Shown: positions 1 to 9,072, counted from the stretch's first letter. The stretch: DNA of 49,315 nucleotides from Butyrivibrio sp. INlla14 (GCF_900102515.1 NZ_FMVS01000030.1:1-49315); one strand, 5' to 3'. Notes: generated by a model from the letters alone, not told the origin. Numbers and translations: made by a program.

Positions 1-1
1 T

Positions 2-30
2 CCTGGATTCTCGGAAACGTGACGATGAAA
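2..30 (+). repeat. Left terminal inverted repeat of the IS
   Basis: CCTGGATTCTCGGA opens the element and is matched by the complement of 1766-1779 with one difference. The following GTGACGA block corresponds to the ATGACGA block of the right end, so the two ends match over roughly 25-30 bases with gaps. Confidence 0.8.
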
Positions 31-87
31 ACCTCGTCACAGATTTCTGAAATCCGCTAAAATACTGAATTTATTGCCATTTCTCTC

Positions 88-135
88 TTGATTTTTGCAT
101 CGTCATGTTTTATAATAATTATAGAAAACATGACG
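88..135 (+). promoter_or_regulatory. Transposase promoter overlapped by a palindromic operator
   Basis: TTGATT (88-93) and TATAAT (111-116) are separated by 17 bases, close to an ideal housekeeping promoter. The -10 hexamer sits inside a perfect 11-bp inverted repeat, CGTCATGTTTT (101-111) and AAAACATGACG (125-135). The CGTCATGTT word recurs in the right end of the IS. Protein binding here, possibly by the transposase itself, would cover the promoter; that is inference. Confidence 0.7.
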
Positions 136-145
136 AGGTGGGGCG

Positions 146-1765
146 ATGGCAATCATTACACAAACTGACAAAAGATCCGGTATTACCTACGCTTACGAGA
201 CAACCTATTACTGGGACAAGGAGAAACAGCAGTCGAGGTCCAAGCGTGTCTGCATTGGAAAGGTTGACCCAGTCTCTGGGGAGATAATCCCTACCAGAGG
301 ACGCGCAAAGAAAGGCGAGTCCAAGACTCCTAAAGCTTTGCCTGCCAGAACAGGCCCGGTCACATATACTGAGACAAAGCACCTTTATTTTGGCGCCACA
401 TATCTTCTGGAGCAGTTTGCTGATCAGATAGGACTTACAGCTGATCTTAAGCAGTGCTTTCCGGATATGTACAAAAAGCTTTTGTCAGTAGCTTTTTACC
501 TTGTACTTGAGGATAACAATCCTCTATACAGGTTTGAAAAATGGAATCTTACCCATAAGCATCCTTATGGACAAGATATAGCTTCACCCAGAAGCAGTGA
601 GATGTTCGCATCCATCACTGATGATCAGATAGCCAAGTTCTTGCGGTTACAGGCCAAGAGACGTGTCGAGGATGAGTACTGGGCTTATGACAGCTCCAGC
701 TTCTCAAGCTACTCAGAAACTCTTAAGCAGGCTCAGTGGGGCAAGAACAAGGAAAACGACAGGCTTCCTCAGATAAATCTCCTTCTTGTGTTCGGAGAGA
801 AATCCGGTCTTCCGTTCTATTACCGCAAGCTTGCCGGCAACATCCCTGATTCAAAGACGGTCAAGCACCTTCTTGAGGATCTGGATATCCTGGGCTTTGG
901 CAAGACCAAGTTTGTCATGGACAGAGGCTTTTACTCTGAGGACAACATCAATGGTCTGTACAGGGAGCACGTGAAATTCCTTGTAGGAGTCAAACTCTCC
1001 CTGAAGCTCATCAAGAAGAATCTTGATGAGGTTTATGATGATATCCGTATGTTCAACAACTTCGACGAAGGCCTTAATACATATGGGCTTACAGTCAGTG
1101 CTGAGTGGAATTATACTCAGGACAGGCCATATAAGGGCGATACTATCGAAGAGAAACGCCGGATCTACATCCACTATTTCTACAGCATCGAAAGAGGTGC
1201 TGATGAAGAGCAGGCTTTTGACAAGCGTATCATGGACTACTGCAATGAGCTTCTTTCCGGCAAACCGGTTGAGGACCACAAGAAAGCTTACGCCCGCTTC
1301 TTTGAAGTAAAGGATACTCCTGTCCGTGGAAGACAGGTCTACTACAAAGAAGATGAAATCAAAGCTGCTCGTAAGTACATAGGATACTTTGCCATTATCA
1401 CTAACGAGAAGATGGATGCCTTTACCGCTCTTCATCTATACAGGATGAAGGATGTTGTAGAGAAAGCATTTGGCAATCTCAAGGAGAGGCTCAACATGAG
1501 AAGGCTTCTCACTAAGTCAGAGAAGAATCTCGATGGCAAAATATTCAACGAGTTTATAGCACTAATTCTGATTTCTCACCTTGATCACAAGATGAAGGAA
1601 ACAGATTTATATAAAACTTACACAATGCAACAGCTGCTTGATAAGCTTGATGTCCTTGAGTGTTACGAGGACGAAAAGCGTGCGCTCAGGATTGGTGAGC
1701 TTTTGGACAAGCAGGCTGATATATACACGACTCTCGGAGTGGCATTACCAACCTCGTCATGTTAA
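146..1765 (+). CDS. IS1634-like DDE transposase
   Basis: This 539-residue protein catalyses cut-and-join transposition of the surrounding IS. It has the IS4-type catalytic layout: a first Asp at about residue 182 (YDSSSFS), a second at about 259 (FVMDRGFYSE), and a Glu at about 439 inside the YREK-like signature (LYRMKDVVEKAFGNLK). The N-terminal 60 residues, starting ITQTDKRSGITYAYE, have the beta-rich, basic look typical of IS1634-type transposases. The reading frame is intact and full length, and the stop lies inside the right terminal repeat. The ATG at 146 follows a GAGGTGGGGCG stretch that serves as ribosome binding site. No second frame or accessory gene is present. The element therefore looks active or recently active. 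Confidence 0.92.
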   Translation: MAIITQTDKRSGITYAYETTYYWDKEKQQSRSKRVCIGKVDPVSGEIIPTRGRAKKGESKTPKALPARTGPVTYTETKHLYFGATYLLEQFADQIGLTADLKQCFPDMYKKLLSVAFYLVLEDNNPLYRFEKWNLTHKHPYGQDIASPRSSEMFASITDDQIAKFLRLQAKRRVEDEYWAYDSSSFSSYSETLKQAQWGKNKENDRLPQINLLLVFGEKSGLPFYYRKLAGNIPDSKTVKHLLEDLDILGFGKTKFVMDRGFYSEDNINGLYREHVKFLVGVKLSLKLIKKNLDEVYDDIRMFNNFDEGLNTYGLTVSAEWNYTQDRPYKGDTIEEKRRIYIHYFYSIERGADEEQAFDKRIMDYCNELLSGKPVEDHKKAYARFFEVKDTPVRGRQVYYKEDEIKAARKYIGYFAIITNEKMDAFTALHLYRMKDVVEKAFGNLKERLNMRRLLTKSEKNLDGKIFNEFIALILISHLDHKMKETDLYKTYTMQQLLDKLDVLECYEDEKRALRIGELLDKQADIYTTLGVALPTSSC

Positions 1766-1779
1766 TCTGAGAATCCAGG
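1750..1779 (-). repeat. Right terminal inverted repeat of the IS
   Basis: Read on the minus strand this end begins CCTGGATTCTCAGA and continues to AACATGACGAGG. The transposase stop codon (1763-1765) lies inside it. The AACATGACG word also occurs in the promoter palindrome at 101-135. Confidence 0.8.
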
Positions 1780-1918
1780 TTTGCTGGAAAAAGCGCCGGC
1801 GATGGTATGGGAAATGCTGATGAGGATGTCAAATGCTGATATTTGTAATACTTGAAAAAATCTTTTGGATTTTTTTTGGATAACAATTGTATCTTACAGT
1901 TAGTTCGTGGAGGAAGGT

Positions 1919-3751
1919 ATGAAAAATGAAAAGAAAAAGCGGGAGATTTCCCGAGGGAGGGCCATAAATAACAATATATATGCGACAAAGCTGCTGGTAA
2001 AGCTTTGCCCCTCAATGGTGGTGCACGGGGCCATAAGCAGGTTCCTGGGTTACTTTGAGTGGCTGTTTTATAGTGCGTTCTTTATGCGCTTTGTTATAAA
2101 TTCACTTCAGTCAGGAGACAGCTTTGGACGAATAATGATATTCGTTGCCATTGTAACAGTTGTTGCCTGCGCAATGAGCTTTTACGACAAGTTTCTTGTT
2201 GGCTATCGTTTTCCAATCAATAACGTAATCGTCAACAAAGAGCTGTATAAGCTTCTGTTCAAAAAATCAAGAAACGTAGAGCTGGAGTGCTTTGAGAACA
2301 GCGAGTTCTACGATAAGTACACTCTTGCCATGGAGAAGGCTGACACTCGTCTTGTTGAGACGGTGCATGCTGTTTTTAACACTATTTTTGGAGCCATAGC
2401 AGGCGTATGCGCCTTTGTCTTTATGTTCCAGGTGGACAAGATTTCTGTCTTGTTCCTTATTTTCCCTGCCATCGGAAATTTCGTATTTAACAGGATGATC
2501 AGTCATATCGACTATGACAGAAACAAGGATATGAATCCTCATAACCGCCGGATAGCTTATATCAACCGAGTTATGTACCTTCCTGAATATGCAAAAGAGA
2601 TGAGGCTTACGGATGTCTTTTCTCTTATGAGACGTCAGTATAAAGAGGCAATCACAGGCCTTGCTGATGTTACAAAGAAATACACCAAAAAGGCCATGGT
2701 TCTTCATTGGTTATATGTAATGTTCACCTTTACCTTTATCTTTGAGGGACTTCTTATTTACGGAGCTTTCTGCACTTTAGTGAGGGGGAGCATGTCCCTT
2801 GCGCAGCTTTCAGTTATTACCAGCATGATGGTATCTACCACCTGGATTCTCATTGGATTTACCGAGTCTTTGACAAGTCTTTTCAAGAACGGACTCTTTA
2901 TCGAATATCTGAGAACCTTTCTTGAGTACAAGGAAAAGATTTCTGAGAATTATGAAGGAATCGATCCTGGAACAGAGATAAAGACCCTAGAATTTAGAGA
3001 TGTTTCTTTTTCCTATAAGGACAAAAAAGTATTGTCACACTTAAACATGGAGTTCAGAGGCGGAAAGACCTATGCCCTTGTGGGCCATAACGGCGCAGGA
3101 AAGACCACGCTTATTAAGCTGCTTCTCAGGTTATATGATCCCACAGAAGGAGAGATTCTGCTAAACGGAAGGAACATTAAAGAGTACGACCTTAAGAAGT
3201 ACCGAGCTCTTTTCGCAACAGCATTTCAGGACAACAGGATGTTTTCTATGTCCGTAACGGATAACGTTGTCATGGGAGAGAATATTCCTGAGGCAAAAAA
3301 GATAGAGCGAGTGGAAGAAGCTCTTAAGCTTTCCGGAGCTTATGACAAGGTAATGAGCCTTAAGCATGGAATGGGAACAACTCTGACCAACGAGTTTGAT
3401 GATGAAGGAGCTGTGCTCTCTGGCGGTGAGAGCCAAAAGGTCGTTGTGGCAAGAGCCTTTGTAAAGCAGTGTCCGTTCAAAGTATTTGATGAGCCTTCAA
3501 GCGCCCTTGATCCAATCGCTGAGGCAACACTTTTTGACAATATCTATGAGACTTGTAAGGACAATACGCTTGTCTTTATTTCCCATAGGCTTTCTTCCGT
3601 GCAGAATGCGGACTGGGTATATCTTCTTTCTGACAAGACCGTTAAGGAAGAGGGAACTCACCGTATGCTTATGGAAAAACATGGTCTCTACGCGGATATG
3701 TATACCAAACAGGCTAAGAACTATTTAGCCATATCCGGAGGTGCCTGCTGA
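1919..3751 (+). CDS. ABC exporter half-transporter, permease fused to ATPase (first of a pair)
   Basis: A membrane half-transporter of about 610 residues. The N-terminal half carries hydrophobic segments (about residues 45-65, 75-95, 155-200 and 265-330). The ATPase half has Walker A GHNGAGKTT (about 389-397), the signature LSGGESQ and a Walker B ending FDEPSSALD. The start is taken as ATG 1919, because GGAGGAAGG at 1909-1917 is correctly spaced for it; a GTG at 1907 lies in the same frame. Its stop overlaps the start of the next half-transporter by one base, so the two are almost certainly co-translated as a heterodimer. The substrate is unknown. Glycine-rich, non-canonical LSGGES signatures of this kind are common in peptide or drug exporter pairs of Lachnospiraceae. 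No precursor peptide gene is visible nearby. Confidence 0.85.
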   Translation: MKNEKKKREISRGRAINNNIYATKLLVKLCPSMVVHGAISRFLGYFEWLFYSAFFMRFVINSLQSGDSFGRIMIFVAIVTVVACAMSFYDKFLVGYRFPINNVIVNKELYKLLFKKSRNVELECFENSEFYDKYTLAMEKADTRLVETVHAVFNTIFGAIAGVCAFVFMFQVDKISVLFLIFPAIGNFVFNRMISHIDYDRNKDMNPHNRRIAYINRVMYLPEYAKEMRLTDVFSLMRRQYKEAITGLADVTKKYTKKAMVLHWLYVMFTFTFIFEGLLIYGAFCTLVRGSMSLAQLSVITSMMVSTTWILIGFTESLTSLFKNGLFIEYLRTFLEYKEKISENYEGIDPGTEIKTLEFRDVSFSYKDKKVLSHLNMEFRGGKTYALVGHNGAGKTTLIKLLLRLYDPTEGEILLNGRNIKEYDLKKYRALFATAFQDNRMFSMSVTDNVVMGENIPEAKKIERVEEALKLSGAYDKVMSLKHGMGTTLTNEFDDEGAVLSGGESQKVVVARAFVKQCPFKVFDEPSSALDPIAEATLFDNIYETCKDNTLVFISHRLSSVQNADWVYLLSDKTVKEEGTHRMLMEKHGLYADMYTKQAKNYLAISGGAC

Positions 3752-5604
3752 TGAAACGAGTATTACAAAACCAGCTATTTTTATGGAGGCTGTGTTTTAA
3801 AACCTGCCCTGGATATATGATATATTTCCTTTACGACGGCTTCAGATATCAGGGAATCATTTTCCTTGAGCATGTTCTTGGAATAAGATATGTGCTTCAC
3901 TGCGCGGAATTTCATGAACCTTTTTGGAAGGCTTTACTGTTTATCGGAGTGATACTTCTGATAAATATGATTCAGATAGTTCCTGACGGTTACTTTATTC
4001 ATGGCTGGTCCTACAGGGCAAAGCCAAAGCTTTACAAGGCTCTCAAAGAGCAAATGTACCAAAAGGCCGCGGACATTGACCTGTCGTGCTACGATGATCC
4101 AAAGTACTATAACGACTTTGTACTTGCTGTGGCGGAGGCAGAAAGCTCCATCGACAGGTTCCTTACCATGTGCAACCTCATTGTTCAGGCAATTACGGTT
4201 ATCGTAACCACTGGTGCGTTCTACATTGCAACGGATGCCATGGGTATCATGTTTGTACTTGCTTCTTTTGTTCTTAGATTCCTTATTTCAAGGGTGATCA
4301 ACAAGCTGAACTACGAGGTTCGCCTTAAGGTTAATCCTTTGGAGAGGAAAAGAAATTATGTCAGCAGAGTCTTTTACCTTAATGACTATGCAAAAGAGCT
4401 CCGTCTTCACCCTGTGGTAGGAGAGGAACTGGAAAAAGAATTTGAAGAAGCCAATGATGCGATTATTGAAGAACAGAAAGCTGTGGGCATAAAGAGAATG
4501 TGGCTGAATTTCTTGAACAGCTACGTGGTGGGAGACTTTATCATGGATGGCCTCTACATCACATATCTTGTGTTTCAGGCTGCGGTTCTTCATACGGTGG
4601 CCTACAGTGATGCGGTAGTTCTTTTCAACAGAACTGGAAGCCTGCGCCGCGGATTCCAGAACATGGCTGACGTCTTCCCTATGGCTCAGGAAAACAGCCT
4701 CTATATAGAAAAGATCAGGGCATTCCTTGATTATGAGCCAAAGATGGATGTGACGAAAGGGGAGTCCGTACCAGAAGGCAATGCGGATTTAAGCCTTGAA
4801 AATATTAGTTTTGCATATAAAGAAGATGCCGGGGAAACCCTAAAGAACATCAGCTTAAAGGTTAAGCCTGGGGAGAAGGTGGCAATCGTTGGCTACAACG
4901 GAGCAGGAAAGACAACCCTTATCAAGCTCCTGATGCGCCTTTACGATCCAACGGAAGGAAAGATTCTTTATCATGGCCAGAACATAAAAGAGTTTAAGCC
5001 CTATGATTACAGAAGAAGGATTGGGGTAGTATTCCAGGATTATCAGATGTATGGCGCCAATCTTGAAGAGAATGTAATCATGGCAGATCCTGCTTTTGCA
5101 GCCGGTCAGTTAGAGAACATGGTACAGAGTGAGGATGGTGATGTAGATGCATCATTCTTCGAGAAGCTAAAGCTTGGGGCTGTCTGCGCTCTTGAAAGAG
5201 CAGGCTTTGGGGAAAGATACAAGAGCCTTGATAAGGGTCTGGATACCCAGGTTACAGCGGAGTTCGATAAAGAAGGCGTCAATTTCTCTGGTGGCGAAAG
5301 CCAGAAGATTGCCATATCAAGAGCTTTTTATAAGGATGCGGACATCCTGATCATGGATGAGCCTTCAAGCGCCCTTGATCCTATCGCGGAGTATGAGCTT
5401 AACAAGGCTATGGAGTCAGCGGCAAAGGGAAAGACTGTATTCTATATTTCCCACAGACTATCTACTACAAGAGATGCTGACAGAATTATCCTTCTTGAAA
5501 ATGGACGAATCGCTGAGGAAGGAACCCATGAAAGCCTTCTTGCCATGAACGGTAAATATGCTGAGATGTGGCGGGTTCAGGCAGGACGCTATGAAACTGC
5601 GTGA
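3751..5604 (+). CDS. ABC exporter half-transporter, permease fused to ATPase (second of a pair)
   Basis: A 617-residue partner of the preceding gene with the same architecture: an N-terminal membrane region with several hydrophobic segments (about residues 40-75 and 140-185), then an ATPase domain. The ATPase has Walker A GYNGAGKTT, the signature FSGGESQ and Walker B MDEPSSALD. Between Walker A and the signature there is an extra acidic stretch (around QSEDGDVDASF) that is absent in the partner, so the two nucleotide-binding domains are not equivalent. The start codon overlaps the previous stop (ATGA), with GGAGG at 3737-3741 inside the upstream gene. A CPBP protease gene follows after about 40 bases and may belong to the same transcript. 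Substrate unknown. Confidence 0.85.
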   Translation: MKRVLQNQLFLWRLCFKTCPGYMIYFLYDGFRYQGIIFLEHVLGIRYVLHCAEFHEPFWKALLFIGVILLINMIQIVPDGYFIHGWSYRAKPKLYKALKEQMYQKAADIDLSCYDDPKYYNDFVLAVAEAESSIDRFLTMCNLIVQAITVIVTTGAFYIATDAMGIMFVLASFVLRFLISRVINKLNYEVRLKVNPLERKRNYVSRVFYLNDYAKELRLHPVVGEELEKEFEEANDAIIEEQKAVGIKRMWLNFLNSYVVGDFIMDGLYITYLVFQAAVLHTVAYSDAVVLFNRTGSLRRGFQNMADVFPMAQENSLYIEKIRAFLDYEPKMDVTKGESVPEGNADLSLENISFAYKEDAGETLKNISLKVKPGEKVAIVGYNGAGKTTLIKLLMRLYDPTEGKILYHGQNIKEFKPYDYRRRIGVVFQDYQMYGANLEENVIMADPAFAAGQLENMVQSEDGDVDASFFEKLKLGAVCALERAGFGERYKSLDKGLDTQVTAEFDKEGVNFSGGESQKIAISRAFYKDADILIMDEPSSALDPIAEYELNKAMESAAKGKTVFYISHRLSTTRDADRIILLENGRIAEEGTHESLLAMNGKYAEMWRVQAGRYETA

Positions 5605-5646
5605 TTAAGAGGATACAAGAAAAAGAAAAACTTGGGAGGACGCTTA

Positions 5647-6501
5647 ATGAAGAACAGGAAAGTAACAGCGCTCTATCTGGTTATAACGTTGGCGCTGACC
5701 TGGATATGTCAGTTTTTACCTATTTTGATGGGGCTGGATGTTGAAAATACATCAATATCATCTTTTGATTATGCTTCAGTATTTTTTGGAATTGGCGGCG
5801 TAATGCCAACTTTGATAGGTGTTATTTTTGTTTTTATATTCTATACAAAGGATGGCATAAGGGATTTTCTTAAAAGATGTTTCGTGCCAAATATGGAATG
5901 TGTCGCAGCAATTTTTATCTCGCTTGGTTTGGTTTGTCTCGAAGTAACTGTCACACAACTGATTTCGAGAGGGCTTGGGGCAGCTCCTTTGGGATTTGAA
6001 GGCCTGAAACTTATAGTTAAAAATCCTTTGTATTTGTTCTATTTTCTGTTCTGGGGAATTATATCAGGACCATTTTCTGAAGAGTTCGGATGGAGAGGAT
6101 TCCTTACAGACCGCTTGTTTAACAAAGAAAAGCTTCTTCAGGTTTCCTTGTTCATAGGCTTTATTTGGGGCGTTTGGCATCTGCCACTATATTTTTATCC
6201 TGCTCAGATCCAGCACGACTGGTTTATGATCAATCCGATTTTGGGATTATCCTTTATTGTAAGCTGCATGAGCGCAGCCCTTGTGTATACTACAATTTAC
6301 GTCATTGCCAAGAGAAAAGTTTTTCCAATCTTCTTTTTACATATGTTCAAAAACATTATTCTTACCGGAGCTATGATTTACCCATTCAGTGATACTTATA
6401 GCATCGTTGTAGTTCCTGTAGAGATTGTTATGGATATACTGTTTTATCTTGTTTTCATCCGGACAAGTTATTATAAAAGGGCATTAGAACAGGCATCTTA
6501 A
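5647..6501 (+). CDS. CPBP-family intramembrane metalloprotease (Abi/CAAX-like)
   Basis: A polytopic membrane protein of about 284 residues. The family motifs are clear: EEFGWRGF (the EExxxR motif) near residue 145, and a WGVWHLPLYF block with the second-motif His about 30 residues later. Such proteins are intramembrane proteases; in Firmicutes several act in bacteriocin self-immunity or peptide maturation. Its position directly after an ABC exporter pair fits either role but does not prove it. ATG 5647 is preferred over an in-frame TTG at 5632, because GGGAGG at 5633-5639 is correctly spaced for the ATG. Seven or so hydrophobic segments are visible. Confidence 0.82.
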   Translation: MKNRKVTALYLVITLALTWICQFLPILMGLDVENTSISSFDYASVFFGIGGVMPTLIGVIFVFIFYTKDGIRDFLKRCFVPNMECVAAIFISLGLVCLEVTVTQLISRGLGAAPLGFEGLKLIVKNPLYLFYFLFWGIISGPFSEEFGWRGFLTDRLFNKEKLLQVSLFIGFIWGVWHLPLYFYPAQIQHDWFMINPILGLSFIVSCMSAALVYTTIYVIAKRKVFPIFFLHMFKNIILTGAMIYPFSDTYSIVVVPVEIVMDILFYLVFIRTSYYKRALEQAS

Positions 6502-6548
6502 GCCCTAGGGACGGAGTTAGTGGTTCATTTTGGAAAGGGGAGTGTGGT

Positions 6549-6926
6549 ATGAAAAGAGTAATTTGTTGTTTGACAATAGTGATGCTTATGGCAGCTATGC
6601 TTGTAGGATGTAGCAATAATGCTACCTTCAGCGGCAGCAAAACTGGAGATGCTGATCATTTTGATATTGAGTTTGAAGTGCTAAATAGCTCTTTTACTCA
6701 TTACCTTGAACTTAAAGAGGGCGAGAGTCTTGAGGTGACAGCAACAAAAGAGTCCGGAAAAATCTCGCTTCGCATTCAATGCGGAGAGTCAGAGCCTGTC
6801 TATCAGGGCGACAATTTGGAATCCACTAATTTCAAAGTGAATATAAATGAAAGCGGTACATACACCATCACTGTTTCAGGCCAGAAGGCAAAAGGACATG
6901 TGGTTGTGGAGCGAGTAATGCAGTAA
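6549..6926 (+). CDS. Small secreted lipoprotein of unknown function
   Basis: A 125-residue protein with a lipoprotein signal: KR at the start, a hydrophobic core and the lipobox LVGC with the lipidated Cys at about residue 21. The mature part is short, polar and beta-rich, ending in a segment (GTYTITVSGQKAKGHVVVERV) that looks like one edge of an immunoglobulin-like or beta-sandwich fold. I do not recognise a named family. RBS GGAAAGGGGAG lies just upstream. It may be co-transcribed with the CPBP gene 47 bases upstream, or with the second lipoprotein downstream. Confidence 0.75.
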   Translation: MKRVICCLTIVMLMAAMLVGCSNNATFSGSKTGDADHFDIEFEVLNSSFTHYLELKEGESLEVTATKESGKISLRIQCGESEPVYQGDNLESTNFKVNINESGTYTITVSGQKAKGHVVVERVMQ

Positions 6927-7003
6927 ATATATACATAATGGACCCAGATGGTCGTTAGTGGTTTATGCATAGCCGAATACTATTGGAGAACAGGAGATTT
7001 TTT

Positions 7004-7681
7004 ATGAGATTAAAACAAGTTATCGTCAGTAGCCTGCTTGTAGGCACAATTGCCATATCCGGCTGCGGAGCTGATTCAGTTAAGGAAGAAAAAGAAATTA
7101 AATCTACCGGTAATGTAAATGAAGTTGATTGGGCTGATGCCTTTGATTACGAAGAACTTGGCGTCGAACCCTATACTTATGCACCTTCCTTTGATGTTTT
7201 TGAATTATCGGATGTTCAAAAAGATGCGATAGTCACACTTTATGAATACTCCCTGAATTGGAATCCATCGATGGCTGAAAATGATGACTGGCAAGAATAC
7301 TATATCTCCAATTTCGTCAGAATGTATCGCGGGGGTGATTATTTGAAGGCCCTCTATGATAGGGATGGCAAAGCGTCAAAAGAAGAGGCTGAGTACATGC
7401 AATATTCATTAACCGGTCAAAAGATCTCTTTTAATCTGGATGATGGCGCTCTAATAGATATTGAAGATTATTCCGGCTTTTCACCAGAAAACACAATTCA
7501 GGATTATACCTATGAAGGCAATTCGGAAACAATCCTGGTTCACGCAACAATATATCATGAGCATGTGTCAGGGGAAGTTATAGCATCGGATGAATACAAG
7601 GTTGACGTTTGTTTAAAGAGAAATCCATTTAGCTGCTATGACGGATATTATATCTACTCAATAAAAGATGTGACTACATAA
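7004..7681 (+). CDS. Putative lipoprotein of unknown function
   Basis: A protein of about 225 residues with an N-terminal lipoprotein signal (MRLKQVIVSSLL, lipobox ISGC) and an acidic, polar mature region. ATG 7004 is chosen over an in-frame ATG at 6965: it places the signal peptide at the very N-terminus and has AGGAG at 6992-6996. No catalytic motif or named domain is recognised. The mature protein is rich in Asp, Glu and Tyr and contains no Cys after the lipobox until near the C-terminus. It lies between another lipoprotein and a short coding remnant, in a stretch with signs of gene decay. Confidence 0.72.
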   Translation: MRLKQVIVSSLLVGTIAISGCGADSVKEEKEIKSTGNVNEVDWADAFDYEELGVEPYTYAPSFDVFELSDVQKDAIVTLYEYSLNWNPSMAENDDWQEYYISNFVRMYRGGDYLKALYDRDGKASKEEAEYMQYSLTGQKISFNLDDGALIDIEDYSGFSPENTIQDYTYEGNSETILVHATIYHEHVSGEVIASDEYKVDVCLKRNPFSCYDGYYIYSIKDVTT

Positions 7682-7688
7682 TCTCCTT

Positions 7689-7775
7689 GTGAGCCATGGT
7701 GACGTGGTTCTTAGAAATGCCGATATTACTGATGCTGAGAACCTGAAGGAGGTTACGCTGACGCCTGGTGGATGA
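7689..7775 (+). pseudogene. Possible 3' remnant of a lost gene
   Basis: One frame reads SHGDVVLRNADITDAENL and then KEVTLTPGG before a TGA at 7773-7775. The composition is protein-like, with alternating polar and aliphatic residues like the end of a beta-sandwich domain. There is no ribosome binding site before the GTG at 7689. The 28-codon length suggests the tail of a deleted gene rather than a functional peptide. It could also be chance. Confidence 0.3.
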
Positions 7776-7799
7776 TGAAGAAAATGTGAGGAGAACAAC

Positions 7800-9023
7800 A
7801 TGGGGAAGTATGAATACATCTTTTTTGACTTGGACGGAACTTTGAATGATTCAGGCCCTGGAATCCTGAACAGCTTTACCTACGCCATAGAGCAGATGGG
7901 CGGCAAGGTGGAGGATAGGTCCCAATTAAAGAAATTTGTGGGGCCACCACTTAGGACTTCTTTTGAGGAGTCTCTTGGCTACTCACCTGAGGATGCTGAC
8001 AAGGCCATTGGGTTTTACAGAGAGTATTATCATGGCAAGGGCGGACGCTTTGAATGCGAGATATATCCTGGAATCAGGGAACTTCTTGCAAAGCTCAAAA
8101 ATGAAGGCAAAAAGTTAATTGTAGTAACCTCCAAGAATGAGTATGGTGCAAAAGTCGTTCTGGAGCACTTTGAACTAGACCAGTATTTTGATTTTATCGC
8201 TGCCGCCAACGATGCTGACAGGCAGCACAAGACCGAAGTTCTTGCATACGCGGTTGAACAGGCTGGCGTAAAAGAACTATCTAAGGCGATAATGGTCGGT
8301 GATAGAGAAAACGACATCACAGCAGCCAGAGTTGTTGGAATGGATTCCATCGGTGTTCTCTTTGGTTACGGTGATGAGGAAGAGCTGACCACAGCTGGCG
8401 CAACTTTTCTTGCAAGGTCTGCTGAGTGTATTGGAAGACTCATAGATGGTAACGCAGGCGTACCTTCTTTGGAGGAGGCGAAAGCTCTTTTAACAGAGGG
8501 AGCTCAGATGAATCCAGGTCCCTGGGAGGCCCACAGCTACAATGTAGCCAAGGCGGCCAAGTTGATTGCATCAGAATGTGACGGCATGGATGCAGACAAG
8601 GCGTACGTGTTAGGTCTTTTGCATGATATTGGACGAAGGAACGGAGTAAGCTTCCTGGCTCATGTATACGATGGTTATCATTTTCTGAAAAGGCTTGGAT
8701 ATGAGGAAGCTGCAAGGATTGCCCTGACTCATTCCTTTAATACAGGTCATTTGGAGGACTACGTTGGTAAGTTTGATATAGACGAGGAGAAGCAGCAGGA
8801 GCTCCGGCAGCTTCTAAGCGCTACAGAGCAGAACGGCTACGACTATCTTATTCAGCTTTGCGATGCAGTTGCTATGCCAGAGGGTATCGTCTCTATCGAA
8901 AAGAGAATGACTGACGTCAAGACAAGACACGGTTATTACCCACAGGAGAAGTGGGATAGAAATATCTTTTTGAAGGAATACTTCGAGAAGAAAATGGGCA
9001 GGAATCTGGAAGAACTGCAGTAA
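7800..9023 (+). CDS. HAD-superfamily phosphatase fused to an HD-domain phosphohydrolase
   Basis: A 407-residue two-domain protein. Residues 1-215 form a phosphoglycolate-phosphatase-like HAD domain. Motif I is FFDLDGTLNDS (about 8-18), motif II is VTSKNE (near 105) and motif IV is GDRENDI (near 165). Residues 235-400 form an HD domain: HSYNVAKAAKLIA supplies the first His, LLHDIGRR the HD pair, and a later ALTHSF and LCDAVA supply further metal ligands. Each half hydrolyses phosphoesters of small molecules or nucleotides. The fusion suggests two consecutive dephosphorylation steps or a salvage or housecleaning role. RBS GAGGAG precedes ATG 7800. The two halves usually occur as separate proteins, but the reading frame is continuous and both motif sets look intact. 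Confidence 0.82.
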   Translation: MGKYEYIFFDLDGTLNDSGPGILNSFTYAIEQMGGKVEDRSQLKKFVGPPLRTSFEESLGYSPEDADKAIGFYREYYHGKGGRFECEIYPGIRELLAKLKNEGKKLIVVTSKNEYGAKVVLEHFELDQYFDFIAAANDADRQHKTEVLAYAVEQAGVKELSKAIMVGDRENDITAARVVGMDSIGVLFGYGDEEELTTAGATFLARSAECIGRLIDGNAGVPSLEEAKALLTEGAQMNPGPWEAHSYNVAKAAKLIASECDGMDADKAYVLGLLHDIGRRNGVSFLAHVYDGYHFLKRLGYEEAARIALTHSFNTGHLEDYVGKFDIDEEKQQELRQLLSATEQNGYDYLIQLCDAVAMPEGIVSIEKRMTDVKTRHGYYPQEKWDRNIFLKEYFEKKMGRNLEELQ

Positions 9024-9072
9024 CCCTGAGGATTTTCAGGAATGTGGAAATATGACAATTTAGGAGGACAGC

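Larger units (their letters stand above)
2..1779 (+). mobile_element. Complete IS1634-like insertion sequence (IS4-type superfamily)
   Basis: The element is bounded by imperfect terminal inverted repeats. The left end (2-12) reads CCTGGATTCTC, and the complement of the right end (1769-1779) reads the same. Both continue inward to a GTGACGA or ATGACGA block. It carries one transposase gene that ends 14 bases before the right tip. The left end also contains a small inverted repeat (GTGACGA at 19-25, TCGTCAC at 34-40). The target-site duplication cannot be judged because the window begins at the left tip. Confidence 0.88.

Noticed and set aside
851..1435. 194-codon minus-strand open frame within the transposase gene
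   Set aside because: It is an antisense shadow of the intact transposase reading frame, with no start signal.
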